A stretch of DNA of 64,000 bases. Source: Myxococcales bacterium. Lineage in GTDB: Bacteria; Myxococcota_A; Bradymonadia; UBA7976; UBA1532. The position numbers were made by a program, and so were the translations under genes. The notes under the pieces are model-generated. The model ran no database searches and had not been told where the DNA came from. It saw only the letters and a program-made list of their open reading frames with translations. The DNA is taken from positions 434,001 through 498,000 of the forward strand of contig JACKDP010000001.1 in assembly GCA_020633435.1 (NCBI GenBank), given 5' to 3'. Of this stretch, positions 56,762-64,000 are shown one piece after another. Every line of letters begins with the position of its first letter. Position 1 is the first letter of the stretch.

Positions 56762-58657
56762 CTACGGGCAGCCGCCCTGCACCCCGCGCCCGTTGCGGGC
56801 GGCCTGGAAGTCCCCCTCCACCCGGGAGGCGCAGTCGAGCTGCAGGCCGTAGGCGCCGTTGTCGCTGAGGTCGACGCGGCCGGCGAGCTGACCCCGCGAG
56901 CCCCCGAGCAGGGCCAGGCCGCTGCCGGCGTTGCCCGCGGAGGCGACGTCGATGAGCGTCACCTCGGCGTCCAGGGCGGCGACGCCATCCCCGGGGCCGA
57001 TGGCGGGCGCGTCCGTCGTCCCGCCGATGGTGGCCCCGCGCAGCGTCAGCGCGCCCGCCGAGGCCAGCACGCCCGCGCCGGCGGCCCCGGTCACGGTGAC
57101 GTCTTCGAGGGCCACCGTGCCCTCGAAGGCGACGACGCCGGGGCCGTGCCCCTCCACTCGGACGCCCGCCAGCGCGCCGGTGGCCCCATCCAGGTGCAGG
57201 CCCTCCCCCACCCCGCCCGCGACGAGGACGTCGTGGCCAGCGATCTCGGCGTCGAAGATCTGCAGGCCGGCCGGCAGGGCCTCGACGCCGCCGGTGAGGG
57301 CCTGGATGGCCACGTCCGCGAGGGCGACGCGGCCCGGGCCGATGACGGCGAGGCCCGCGTCGGCGCAGGCGTCGAGCTGGGCGCCGGCCACCTCGGCCAG
57401 GACGGGCTCGGTGATCTGGACGCCCACGGCGGCGCCGGTGACGGTGATCTCGGCGAGGTGGACGGTGGATCGGAGGGCGGTGATCCCCCGGTCGCCGCCA
57501 TCGGCCACGTGCACGCGGCGCAGGTCCACTTCGCCGTCGGCGACGAAGACGCCGGCCCGCCGCGCGGCCCGCACCTCCAGCCCCTCCACGTCCGCCGCCG
57601 CCCCGCTCACGGTGAGGCCGGCGTTGCCCGCGCCCTCGACGGCGACGTCCACGAGCTGGACGCGGGCGGCCTGGTGCACGGTGACGCCGTCGTTCTGGGC
57701 CTCGCGCACGCGCACGCCGCCGCCGGTGACCTGGGCGCCCAGGGTGGCGCGCAGGCCGCGCTCGACGCGGGCGATGGTGACGTCGCGCACGGTGGCCGTG
57801 CCGCCTATGAAGCCCACCCCGGAGCCGGTGTTCTGGGTGTCGTCGTAGGCCACGTCCTCCAGGACGACGCCCTGCAGCGCCACCTCGGCCTCCAGGAAGC
57901 GCAGCCCCGCCCCGGCGGCGCCGCGCAGGCGCACGTCGTCCAGGCGGGCCGAGCCGGCGTCCACCAGGGCGCCCATGCCGGTGGTGCGGACGAGGTCGAG
58001 CCGCGCCAGGCGGAGATCCGCGCCCAGGGTGCGCAAGCCGATGCCCGCCACGTCGGCGACGCCGCCCCCCGTCCAGGCGACGGGCGCCGGCGTCTCGACG
58101 ATGACAGCCCCCGCCTCGCCGGGCGCGACGTCACGCACGGTGACGTCGACCAGTTCGGCCTCCGCGCGGATTTCCAGATGAGTTTCAGCCGGTTGCGCCT
58201 CACCCACGACCTCGAGGCCGTGCAGCGCCGCGGGCGCGAGCACCGCCAGGACGCCATCCACGAGCCGCAGGCCGCCCGCCCGGGCGCCGTCGGCGTCGAG
58301 CGTCAGGGGGCCGGCCAGGGTGGTGGCCTCGGGGCCGGCGCCCAGCAGCTCCACCCCGGGCGGCAGCGCCGTCAGCGCCGGGTGGCGGCCGGGGAGCAGG
58401 AAGATGACGTCCCCTGGCCGGGCGACGGCCGCGGCGGCGTCGGGGGTCGGCCAGGGCCGCGCCTGGCTGCCATCGGGCGGGCGCGGATCGTCGGACGGGC
58501 CGACGTGGAGGAGGCGGGCCAGGGCCGCGTCGGGCGCGGCCGCGTCGGCGCGCAGGCCCAGGTCGGCGGGGCGGGCGTCGGCCGGGCCCTCGGCGGGGAC
58601 GGCGTCCTCGCAGGCGGCCAGGGCCGCGAGCAGCAGGCAGGCGAGCGGGCGGCTCAA
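56762..58657 (-). CDS. Lipoprotein with right-handed beta-helix domain
   Basis: A 631-residue lipoprotein (lipobox LLLAALAAC). After an Asp/Ala linker it has DGSQARPWPTPDAAAAVARP and PGDVIFLLPGRHPALTALPP, typical of the start of right-handed parallel beta-helix (pectate-lyase-like, DUF1565-type) proteins. About 18 regularly spaced coils follow (for example VDVTVRDVAPGE, LADVAIQALTGG, LEDVTVTGAAGAGV). No catalytic residues can be named. The ATG overlaps the stop of the TIG-domain gene (ATGA). Confidence 0.87.
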   Translation of the reverse strand: MSRPLACLLLAALAACEDAVPAEGPADARPADLGLRADAAAPDAALARLLHVGPSDDPRPPDGSQARPWPTPDAAAAVARPGDVIFLLPGRHPALTALPPGVELLGAGPEATTLAGPLTLDADGARAGGLRLVDGVLAVLAPAALHGLEVVGEAQPAETHLEIRAEAELVDVTVRDVAPGEAGAVIVETPAPVAWTGGGVADVAGIGLRTLGADLRLARLDLVRTTGMGALVDAGSARLDDVRLRGAAGAGLRFLEAEVALQGVVLEDVAYDDTQNTGSGVGFIGGTATVRDVTIARVERGLRATLGAQVTGGGVRVREAQNDGVTVHQAARVQLVDVAVEGAGNAGLTVSGAAADVEGLEVRAARRAGVFVADGEVDLRRVHVADGGDRGITALRSTVHLAEITVTGAAVGVQITEPVLAEVAGAQLDACADAGLAVIGPGRVALADVAIQALTGGVEALPAGLQIFDAEIAGHDVLVAGGVGEGLHLDGATGALAGVRVEGHGPGVVAFEGTVALEDVTVTGAAGAGVLASAGALTLRGATIGGTTDAPAIGPGDGVAALDAEVTLIDVASAGNAGSGLALLGGSRGQLAGRVDLSDNGAYGLQLDCASRVEGDFQAARNGRGVQGGCP

Positions 58658-60102
58658 CGCCGGCGGCGGCGCAGGGGCCAGAGGCCGAGCAGGAGCAGCA
58701 GCCCCCAGGGCGCCGGGCCCCGGCCGGCCAGGTCGCAGTCGCAGTCGTCGGAGGCCACGCCCCCGGGTCGGCGGACGGTGAAGGCGGCGGGCAGCACGGC
58801 CTCGTCGGCCCCCCGGCGGGCGACGACGTCGTAGGTGCCAGCCACCAGCGCGCCCTCCAGGCGGCCGCGGGCCCGGGTGTCGTCGACGAGCACCACGTCC
58901 AGGGGGATGGGGCCGAGGGCGAACGTCGTGGTGGCGTCGAAGCCGACGCCCCGCACCTCCACGTCGACGGCCTCCCCCTCCAGCACCGCGTCCGGGGTGA
59001 TGGCGGCGACGGCCAGCTCCCCGGGCGCGACGACGCGGTAGGCCTCGGGCAGGATGGCCTCCTGGCCGTCGGCGCGGGTCACGCTGAGGGCGTAGAGGCC
59101 CGGATCCATGCCGGCGGGCACGATGGCCGTGAGCGTCGAGTCGGAGCGGACGTCGGCCTCCAGCAGCCGGACGTCCCCCAGGCGCGCGGTCACGTCCTCG
59201 CCGAACGGGAAGCCAGAGCCGTTGATGACCACGTCCACGTTGCGATCCGGCGGCCCCGCGGCGGGCACGATGCGGCTGAGGGCGAAGGCGCCGGGGCGGG
59301 GCCCCACGTCCAGGCCGGCGCCGCGATCCACGACGCGGGCGTCGCGGGGGGTGGCGTCGGGCCGGGGCGGGCTCGCGTCGGGGCGCGGGCCAGCGTCGCG
59401 GCGGGGGGCGGCGTCCTCGACGCCGGCGTCCTCGGGCTCGCCCGCGTCGGGCTCCAGGGGCGGCGGCGGCACCCCGGCGTCCACGTCCGGCGGCCGCTCG
59501 TCACCCTGCGGGCACTGGCCGTTCGGGGCGACGACGTCGGCGCGGACGATCCAGTCCCCCGGGGGCCGGGGGTAGTTGCCGTCCTCGGGCAGCTCCTCGG
59601 TGAAGCCGTCGAACCAGTTGCCGTTGCGCTGGAGGAACGAGATGCGGTTGCGGCGCGGGGTGATGCCGTCGGTGTCGCTGGCCACCGTCGGGGGGCCGGA
59701 GAAGCCCTCGGCGTGGCGGAAGGCCACCACCAGGCGGTCGGCGTCAGTGACGACGTTGTGCTGGCGCAAGTCCACGGAACTCAACGAGTTTCGACTGCCG
59801 AAGATCTGGTAGGCGTCCAGGCCGCTCTGCCAGATCAGGGCGTCCTCCACCCCCTCGTCGTTGGCGTGCCCGACGCGGACGGTGAAGACGTTGAAGTCGT
59901 CGGGGCCGATCCAGACGAGCAGGCGGCAGAGGCGGTAATCGGGCAGATCCGGGGGCGCGTCGAGCACGACCCGGAAGCTCTCCTCCGCCTGCATGCGGGG
60001 GTAGAAGGCGATCTCGCCGCCCGGGGCGGCGGAGTCGTTCTGCAGCCGCTGGCCGCTGGCCGCGGTGGCCAGCAGCAGGAGCGCGAAGGGGGTGCACCTC
60101 AT
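58654..60102 (-). CDS. Exported IPT/TIG-domain protein with MYXO-CTERM-like end
   Basis: A 482-residue protein with signal peptide (PFALLLLATAASG). It has an N-terminal beta-rich region, an Asp/Pro-rich linker (PDAGEPEDAGVEDAAPRRDA), then two IPT/TIG immunoglobulin-like domains (ALSRIVPAAGPPDRNVDVVI with GSGFPFG, and VAAITPDAVLEGEAVDVEVR with GVGFD). The tail CDCDLAGRGPAPWGLLLLLG followed by LWPLRRRRR is a MYXO-CTERM-type sorting signal, cleaved near Cys by a myxosortase in the family. Directly upstream of, and coupled to, the beta-helix lipoprotein. Confidence 0.88.
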   Translation of the reverse strand: MRCTPFALLLLATAASGQRLQNDSAAPGGEIAFYPRMQAEESFRVVLDAPPDLPDYRLCRLLVWIGPDDFNVFTVRVGHANDEGVEDALIWQSGLDAYQIFGSRNSLSSVDLRQHNVVTDADRLVVAFRHAEGFSGPPTVASDTDGITPRRNRISFLQRNGNWFDGFTEELPEDGNYPRPPGDWIVRADVVAPNGQCPQGDERPPDVDAGVPPPPLEPDAGEPEDAGVEDAAPRRDAGPRPDASPPRPDATPRDARVVDRGAGLDVGPRPGAFALSRIVPAAGPPDRNVDVVINGSGFPFGEDVTARLGDVRLLEADVRSDSTLTAIVPAGMDPGLYALSVTRADGQEAILPEAYRVVAPGELAVAAITPDAVLEGEAVDVEVRGVGFDATTTFALGPIPLDVVLVDDTRARGRLEGALVAGTYDVVARRGADEAVLPAAFTVRRPGGVASDDCDCDLAGRGPAPWGLLLLLGLWPLRRRRR

Positions 60103-60151
60103 GGGTGCAGGATGACACGCCCGCCAAAGCCGGCACAACGCCGGCCGGGGG

Positions 60152-60247
60152 TCAGCGGCGCCGGGCCGCCCGGGCCAGGATGGCGAGGGGCAAGAGGATG
60201 AGGGCGAGGCCGTAGGCCAGGAGCTCAAGGTCGATGGTCGGGGACAC
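60152..60247 (-). CDS. 31-residue single-helix membrane micro-protein
   Basis: GTG 60247 is preceded by GGAGGTACC, a strong but close ribosome site. The product has an acidic N-terminus and a 17-residue hydrophobic helix (LLAYGLALILLPLAILA) ending in ARAARRR before TGA 60152-60154. The N-out/C-in arrangement follows the positive-inside rule. It fills the 180-base gap between the YceI gene and the TIG-domain gene and was too short for standard gene calls. Function unknown. Confidence 0.5.
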   Translation of the reverse strand: MSPTIDLELLAYGLALILLPLAILARAARRR

Positions 60248-60286
60248 GGTACCTCCAGGCCCGACAGAACCCCGGCCGGCCGGCGT

Positions 60287-60943
60287 TCATTCCGGGGGGG
60301 CGGAGGCGGGGGCGGCGGGCGGCGCCTCGGCGGCCGCGCGCACGGCGAAGATGAGGTCGATGCGCTCCTGGTTGCGGATGGCGCCGAGGGCCGCCTCGTA
60401 CGGCTTGATCCCGAAGTCGGCGTGGCGGATGCGCAGCTCCCCCTTCCCCTGCAGGCGCTCCTCGGTGGCCCAGATGGCCACCGGCAGGCGGACGTCCCGG
60501 GTCTGGCCACGGATGGTGAGGCGGCCCGCGAGCTCGATGCGGCCATCAGGCGCGGCGGTGGCGCCCGTGGACTCGAACGTCATCGTCGGGTAGCGGTCGA
60601 CGGCGAGCTGGTCGGGGCCGCGCATGTTCTGGGCGATCTGTGCGCGATCGTCGTCGTCCACGTCGTCGGGCAGGCCGTACTGGTGCCGGACGCGGCCCGG
60701 ATCGACCTGCAGGCTGCGGGCGTCCACGGTGAAGCGGACGCTGACCAGGCGCTTCTCGGCTGGGTCGTACACCAGCGTCCCCGTGAGCTGGCCGGCGCGC
60801 AGGACGTGGTCATGGGCCAGGCCGGAGGCCACGCCCGCCTTGTAGATGCGCACATCCACCGTCGTGCGGTCGGTGACCTGGTAGGTGACGGGGGCGGCGG
60901 CGGCCGGGGCGGCGGCCAGGGCGAGGGCGAGGGCCAGGCGCAT
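60287..60943 (-). CDS. YceI-family periplasmic protein
   Basis: A 218-residue protein with signal peptide (ALALALAAAPAAAA) and a YceI lipocalin-like fold: VASGLAHDHVLRAGQLTGTL, RFTVDARSLQVDPGR, DRYPTMTFESTGATAA, LTIRGQTRDVRLPVAIWA, RIRHADFGIKPYEAALGAIR. YceI proteins bind long isoprenoids or other lipids in the periplasm. The C-terminal Ala/Pro tail is extra. ATG directly abuts the stop of the voltage-sensor gene (TAGATG). Confidence 0.92.
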   Translation of the reverse strand: MRLALALALAAAPAAAAPVTYQVTDRTTVDVRIYKAGVASGLAHDHVLRAGQLTGTLVYDPAEKRLVSVRFTVDARSLQVDPGRVRHQYGLPDDVDDDDRAQIAQNMRGPDQLAVDRYPTMTFESTGATAAPDGRIELAGRLTIRGQTRDVRLPVAIWATEERLQGKGELRIRHADFGIKPYEAALGAIRNQERIDLIFAVRAAAEAPPAAPASAPPE

Positions 60944-61687
60944 CTACTCCTCCTCGGGGATGACCTCGGCCGGCGGCTCGGCCTCGGGCAGGTCGTACGT
61001 CAGGACGCCGCGGTCCTCCAGGAAGGCCCGGTGGCGCACGTACCAGGCCTCCCAGGCGTCGCGGCGGCGGCGCAGCAGGCGGATCTCGTCCTGCAGGGCG
61101 TAACGCGTCATCGTCTCGACGGCGGGATCGCGCGGCTTCTCGGGGCGGTCGATGCCGAAGCGCCGCAGCACCCGGTCGGCCACCTGGAACGTCACGAAGA
61201 GCGTCATGGCGGAGCGCGCGAACTTGAAGGCCACGCCGCGCAGCTTGAACAGCCGCACCATGCGGACGAGGGACGTCAGGCGCAGGGCCCGCAGGACCGG
61301 CACGATGATGATCACCAGGTCGAGCCAGTTGCGGCGGACGTACTCCAGCCGGGACTCGGCGATGGCGATCTTGAAGACGAACTCCACCAGGAAGGCGACC
61401 CAGATCACGCCGAAGCCGACCTCGATCGCGACCTCCATGCCCCCCGTCGGCGGGGCCCAGAGCTCGATGCCCAGCAGCGGCAGGACGGCCAGCGCCAGCA
61501 CGATCATCGGCCAGTGGAAGAAGTGCTCCAGGCGGCGGCGCAGGTCGTCGTCGGCGATGAGCAGGCCGAGGGTCGGGATCCGGACGTGGCGGGTGCCGGG
61601 GGGCGGGGGCGGCAGGACGGTCCCCAGGGGCACCCGCCAGGGGCGCTGGCGCGGCGGGGGGGGCTCGTCGTCGAAGAGCTCCGCCAT
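60944..61687 (-). CDS. Voltage-sensor-only membrane protein (ion_trans-like, no pore)
   Basis: A 247-residue protein with four membrane helices: S1 (WPMIVLALAVLPLLGIELWA), S2 (VGFGVIWVAFLVEFVFKIAI with acidic residues), S3 (NWLDLVIIIVPVL) and S4 (RALRLTSLVRMVRLFKLRG) with Arg/Lys every third residue. After S4 there is only an amphipathic segment (AMTLFVTFQVADRVL) and a charged C-terminal coiled coil; the S5-pore-S6 module with a selectivity filter is absent. This resembles Hv1-type or VSP-type sensors rather than ion channels. It could be a proton channel or a voltage sensor coupled to another protein. Coupled to the yceI gene. Confidence 0.8.
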   Translation of the reverse strand: MAELFDDEPPPPRQRPWRVPLGTVLPPPPPGTRHVRIPTLGLLIADDDLRRRLEHFFHWPMIVLALAVLPLLGIELWAPPTGGMEVAIEVGFGVIWVAFLVEFVFKIAIAESRLEYVRRNWLDLVIIIVPVLRALRLTSLVRMVRLFKLRGVAFKFARSAMTLFVTFQVADRVLRRFGIDRPEKPRDPAVETMTRYALQDEIRLLRRRRDAWEAWYVRHRAFLEDRGVLTYDLPEAEPPAEVIPEEE

Positions 61688-61715
61688 CAGGCGGATCCGA
61701 TCGGCCGGGCGCCGG

Positions 61716-62927
61716 TCAGCGGAGGATGCCGTTGAGCGCCGTGTTCAGGTCGCCCGCGCCGGAGCGGTCGGCGTAGTAGTACTCGAAGGTGCGGCCCCGG
61801 ATGAGGGCGCTCCAGGGCAGGCCGAACTCGCCGTTGGCGCCGACGTACGGCCAGACGTACTGGAAGAGCGTCGCGAAGCTGCCCTGGCCGTTGTGGTCGA
61901 TGTAGAAGCGGCGGGCGTCGGTGTCGTAGCGGCGGGCGTACTGGCGGCAGAACTCCAGGGAGGGCTGGCGGTAGCTGGCGTCTTCGCCCACCACGATCAT
62001 GACCTCCATGGCGCCCTCGCCGAGCTGGGCGTCCACCTGGCCGAGCACGTCGATGACCTGGGGCAGGAACTGGCGGCAGGCGGGGCACCAGCCCGCCGAG
62101 CCCACGATCCACAGGGCCCGGGCCTCGGCGGCGAGGGTGTGGACGTTGACGAACTCCTCGGTCTCGCAGTTCTGCAGGGCGAAGTCCTGCACGACCTCGC
62201 CGATGCGGGCCGGCTTCGGGGACACGACCACGTCGATGTCCTGCTCGGCGTTGCACCAGGTCTGGCCGCCGGCGACGGGGGTCGAGCGCGCGGTGGCGCG
62301 GTCGACGGTGACCTCCTCGAAGTCGATGCCGCGCAGGCGCGCCGTGAAGTGCTCGCCCACGGCGCCGATGGCGTCGATCTCGACCGTCCCGGCGCGGGGG
62401 TAGAAGACCTTGCTGCACTGGCCGGTGGCGGGGTTGCAGCCGGTCAGGCCCGCGACGCAGACCTCGCAGTCGGCGAGGTTGGTGCCGGCGAGGTCGTACG
62501 AGCCGGGGCCGATGCGGCCGTCGGGATCGCGGATGTCGACGAGGAGGGCGCGCATCGGGTTCTGCTCGCCGTCGATGCCCTGGTAGTGCAGGCCCGCCGC
62601 CTCGTAGGTGACGCGCTCCTGCACGCTGACGAAGCCCTCGCCGGTGCAGGCGGGCTCGGGCTCGGGCTCCGGCTCGGGCTCCGGCTCGACGTCGGGCTCC
62701 GGCTCCGGCTCGGGCTCCGGCTCGGGCTCTGGGGCCGGCTCCTCGCCGCCGCCCGCCCCGCCCGCGCCGCCGCCCGCGCCACCGGCGCCCGGCTCGGCCG
62801 GCGCGTCCGTCGCCGGCGACACGATGACGGGCTCACCGCCACCACCGCCGCCGCCGTCACACGCCACGAGCGCCAGCGCTGCTACCAGCGCCACCAGCAG
62901 GCCTCGAACTCCCGGGGTACGTCGCAT
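61716..62927 (-). CDS. Thioredoxin-fold lipoprotein with Glu-Pro repeat linker
   Basis: A 403-residue lipoprotein (lipobox ALALVAC) with a Gly-rich then (EP)n linker (about residues 60-95), a Cys-containing middle region (DCEVCVAGLTGCNPATGQC) and a C-terminal redoxin domain. The domain has VGSAGWCPACRQFLPQVIDV with the CPAC active site, and IDHNGQGSFATLFQYVW in the C-terminal half. It is predicted to be an outer-membrane- or periplasm-anchored thiol-disulfide protein like TlpA/ResA relatives. Substrate unknown. Confidence 0.88.
   Translation of the reverse strand: MRRTPGVRGLLVALVAALALVACDGGGGGGGEPVIVSPATDAPAEPGAGGAGGGAGGAGGGEEPAPEPEPEPEPEPEPDVEPEPEPEPEPEPACTGEGFVSVQERVTYEAAGLHYQGIDGEQNPMRALLVDIRDPDGRIGPGSYDLAGTNLADCEVCVAGLTGCNPATGQCSKVFYPRAGTVEIDAIGAVGEHFTARLRGIDFEEVTVDRATARSTPVAGGQTWCNAEQDIDVVVSPKPARIGEVVQDFALQNCETEEFVNVHTLAAEARALWIVGSAGWCPACRQFLPQVIDVLGQVDAQLGEGAMEVMIVVGEDASYRQPSLEFCRQYARRYDTDARRFYIDHNGQGSFATLFQYVWPYVGANGEFGLPWSALIRGRTFEYYYADRSGAGDLNTALNGILR
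62645..62735 (-). repeat. Glu-Pro dipeptide repeat tract
   Basis: Repeating 6-base units GGCTCC/GGCTCG (plus strand) encode a run of about 15 Glu-Pro pairs broken once by DVEP, in the thioredoxin-fold lipoprotein. A rigid extended spacer, probably holding the domain away from the membrane. Confidence 0.75.
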
Positions 62928-63048
62928 CCGCTCTTCCTCCTCAAGCCCCGGTCATGAAACACGAAAGGCCGGTTCGAGGCGAGGGCAATCGACGGGGAGC
63001 CGAGGGCCCCGGGGGTGGTATGCTGGCGCGTCACGCCGCCGAGGAGCC

Positions 63049-64000
63049 ATGTCCAGCGCCGCCCCCCCGCTGCCCGAGTTCGCCGCCCGGCTGGGCGATC
63101 GCCGCCTGTTCCCGGACCTGGCGGCGTGGGCCTACCTGAACCACGCCGCCATCTCGCCCCTGTCGCGGCTGGCGCGGGCGGCCATGGGCCGGGCCATCGG
63201 CGACGTCTCGCGGGAGGGCGTCGGCGCCGTGGGCCCCTGGATGGCCCAGCGCGCGCGGCTCCGGGCGGCGCTGGCGGGCTTCCTGGACTGCGAGCCCGAG
63301 GCCCTTGCGCTGACGACGAACACCGGGGCGGGCATCCGCGCCGTGGCCCTGGGCTTCCCGTGGGCGGCGGGCGACCGGGTGCTGCTCTTCGAGGGGGAGT
63401 TCCCGGCGAACATCACCCCCTGGCAGCAGGCGGCGGCCCTCTTTGAGCTGGAGCTGCGCTTCGCCTCCCTGGCCCCGTTCGCCGCGCCCGGGGGGGCCGA
63501 TCTCGGTGAGGTGGAGGCCGCGCTGCAGGCCGGCGTGCGCCTCGTCGCCGTCTCGGCGGTGCAGTTTCGCTCGGGGCTGCGCATGCCCATCGAGGCCCTG
63601 GGCGAGCTCTGCCGCCGCTACGGCGCCGCCCTCTGCGTCGACGCCGCCCAGGGCGTCGGCCTCACCCCGCTGCTGGCCGGCTCGGCCGACTTCATCGCGG
63701 CGCCGGGGCATAAGTGGCTGATGGGCCCCGAGGGCACCGGCTTCCTGGTCATCCACCGCGACCAGCGCCTGCGCCCGCTGCTCGCCGGCTGGCTCAGCCA
63801 CGAGGATCCCGCCGACTTCCTCGTCCGCGGGCCAGGCCTCATGCGCTACGACAAGCCCATCCGCGGCTCGGCCGACTACCTCGAGGGCGGCGCCCCGAAC
63901 CTGGTGGGCTTCGCGGGCCTGGAGGCCGGCCTCGCGGCCATCCAGCAGATCGGCCGCGTCCGCATCTTCTCCCATGTGCAGATCTACCTGGACGCCCTGG
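63049..64000 (+). CDS. Class V aminotransferase / cysteine-desulfurase-like PLP enzyme (3' end outside window)
   Basis: The first 317 codons of a fold-type I PLP enzyme. Class V features: WAYLNHAAISPLS near the N-terminus, LALTTNTGAGIRAVALGFPW (phosphate-binding region), VSAVQFRSGLRMPIEALGEL, CVDAAQGVGLTPL (the PLP-ring Asp) and the Schiff-base Lys in APGHKWLMGPEGTGFLVI. Related to SufS/kynureninase-like desulfurases and isopenicillin-epimerase-like enzymes; exact substrate cannot be told. GAGGAG precedes the ATG. The gene continues past the window. Confidence 0.9.
   Translation, partial: MSSAAPPLPEFAARLGDRRLFPDLAAWAYLNHAAISPLSRLARAAMGRAIGDVSREGVGAVGPWMAQRARLRAALAGFLDCEPEALALTTNTGAGIRAVALGFPWAAGDRVLLFEGEFPANITPWQQAAALFELELRFASLAPFAAPGGADLGEVEAALQAGVRLVAVSAVQFRSGLRMPIEALGELCRRYGAALCVDAAQGVGLTPLLAGSADFIAAPGHKWLMGPEGTGFLVIHRDQRLRPLLAGWLSHEDPADFLVRGPGLMRYDKPIRGSADYLEGGAPNLVGFAGLEAGLAAIQQIGRVRIFSHVQIYLDAL

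Overview
The window is very GC-rich, densely coded DNA from what looks like a member of the Myxococcota (formerly deltaproteobacterial myxobacteria). Several signs point there. Outer-surface lipoproteins and exported proteins carry Asp-rich MopE-type repeats of the form CNGxDDDCDGxxDE. C-termini resemble the MYXO-CTERM signal (short Cys motif, Leu-rich helix, Arg cluster). There is a Ser/Thr-kinase-like protein fused to a formylglycine-generating-enzyme-like domain, TPR proteins with long Pro-rich linkers, and strings of Asp/Pro/Ala-rich lipoprotein linkers. No transposase, integrase, prophage or CRISPR array was found.

Layout. 1-7.1 kb: signalling and exported proteins (partial TPR/Pro-rich protein, two exported proteins with starts overlapping in a CATG, a seven-heme cytochrome, a zinc-ribbon/pseudokinase/FGE fusion). 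7.1-18.1 kb: the translation and RNA-metabolism cluster, all on the minus strand, in transcription order rimP-nusA-ylxR/L7Ae-infB-rbfA-truB-rpsO-pnp-dut, with a promoter and an intrinsic-terminator-like hairpin ahead of rimP. 18.2-24.7 kb: a minus-strand run of overlapping genes (membrane glycosyltransferase-like DUF2723 protein, mpl peptidoglycan-recycling ligase, PP2C phosphatase fused to a cyclic-nucleotide-binding domain, membrane proteins). 24.7-33.2 kb: surface lipoproteins plus an acyl-CoA dehydrogenase behind a TetR-type operator. 33.3-39.4 kb: a very large VgrG-spike/PAAR-like/Rhs polymorphic toxin with a likely immunity gene. 39.4-46.8 kb: lipoproteins, a copper type II monooxygenase-like protein, and a 1451-residue VWA/MopE protein with an internal sorting-signal-like segment. 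46.8-50.1 kb: small enzymes and membrane proteins. 50.1-56.8 kb: DUF2058 protein, tRNA-Val, UbiA-type prenyltransferase, AtoE transporter, HPF, RidA, dienoyl-CoA-reductase-like SDR, a bare sigma-54 activator and an NrdG-like radical SAM enzyme. 56.8-64 kb: beta-helix lipoprotein, TIG-domain MYXO-CTERM protein, a micro-ORF, YceI, a voltage-sensor-only membrane protein, a thioredoxin-like lipoprotein and a partial class V aminotransferase.

The housekeeping part is conventional: the rimP-to-dut cluster couples transcription elongation, ribosome maturation, tRNA modification and RNA decay, with many 4-base start/stop overlaps. The accessory part is dominated by secreted or outer-membrane-anchored proteins of unknown function. 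The most unusual items are the single-chain VgrG-PAAR-Rhs toxin, the MopE protein in which a MYXO-CTERM-like tail runs directly into a second lipobox, and the voltage-sensor-only protein.

Caution: three genes (the exported protein at 2277, the cytochrome at 2803-4448, and the low-complexity linker of essential infB) are frame-disrupted in C/G-rich runs. Because infB cannot be lost, consensus errors are the simplest explanation, so the other two frameshifts should not be read as biology without re-sequencing. Family assignments rest on motifs read by eye; no database search was run.
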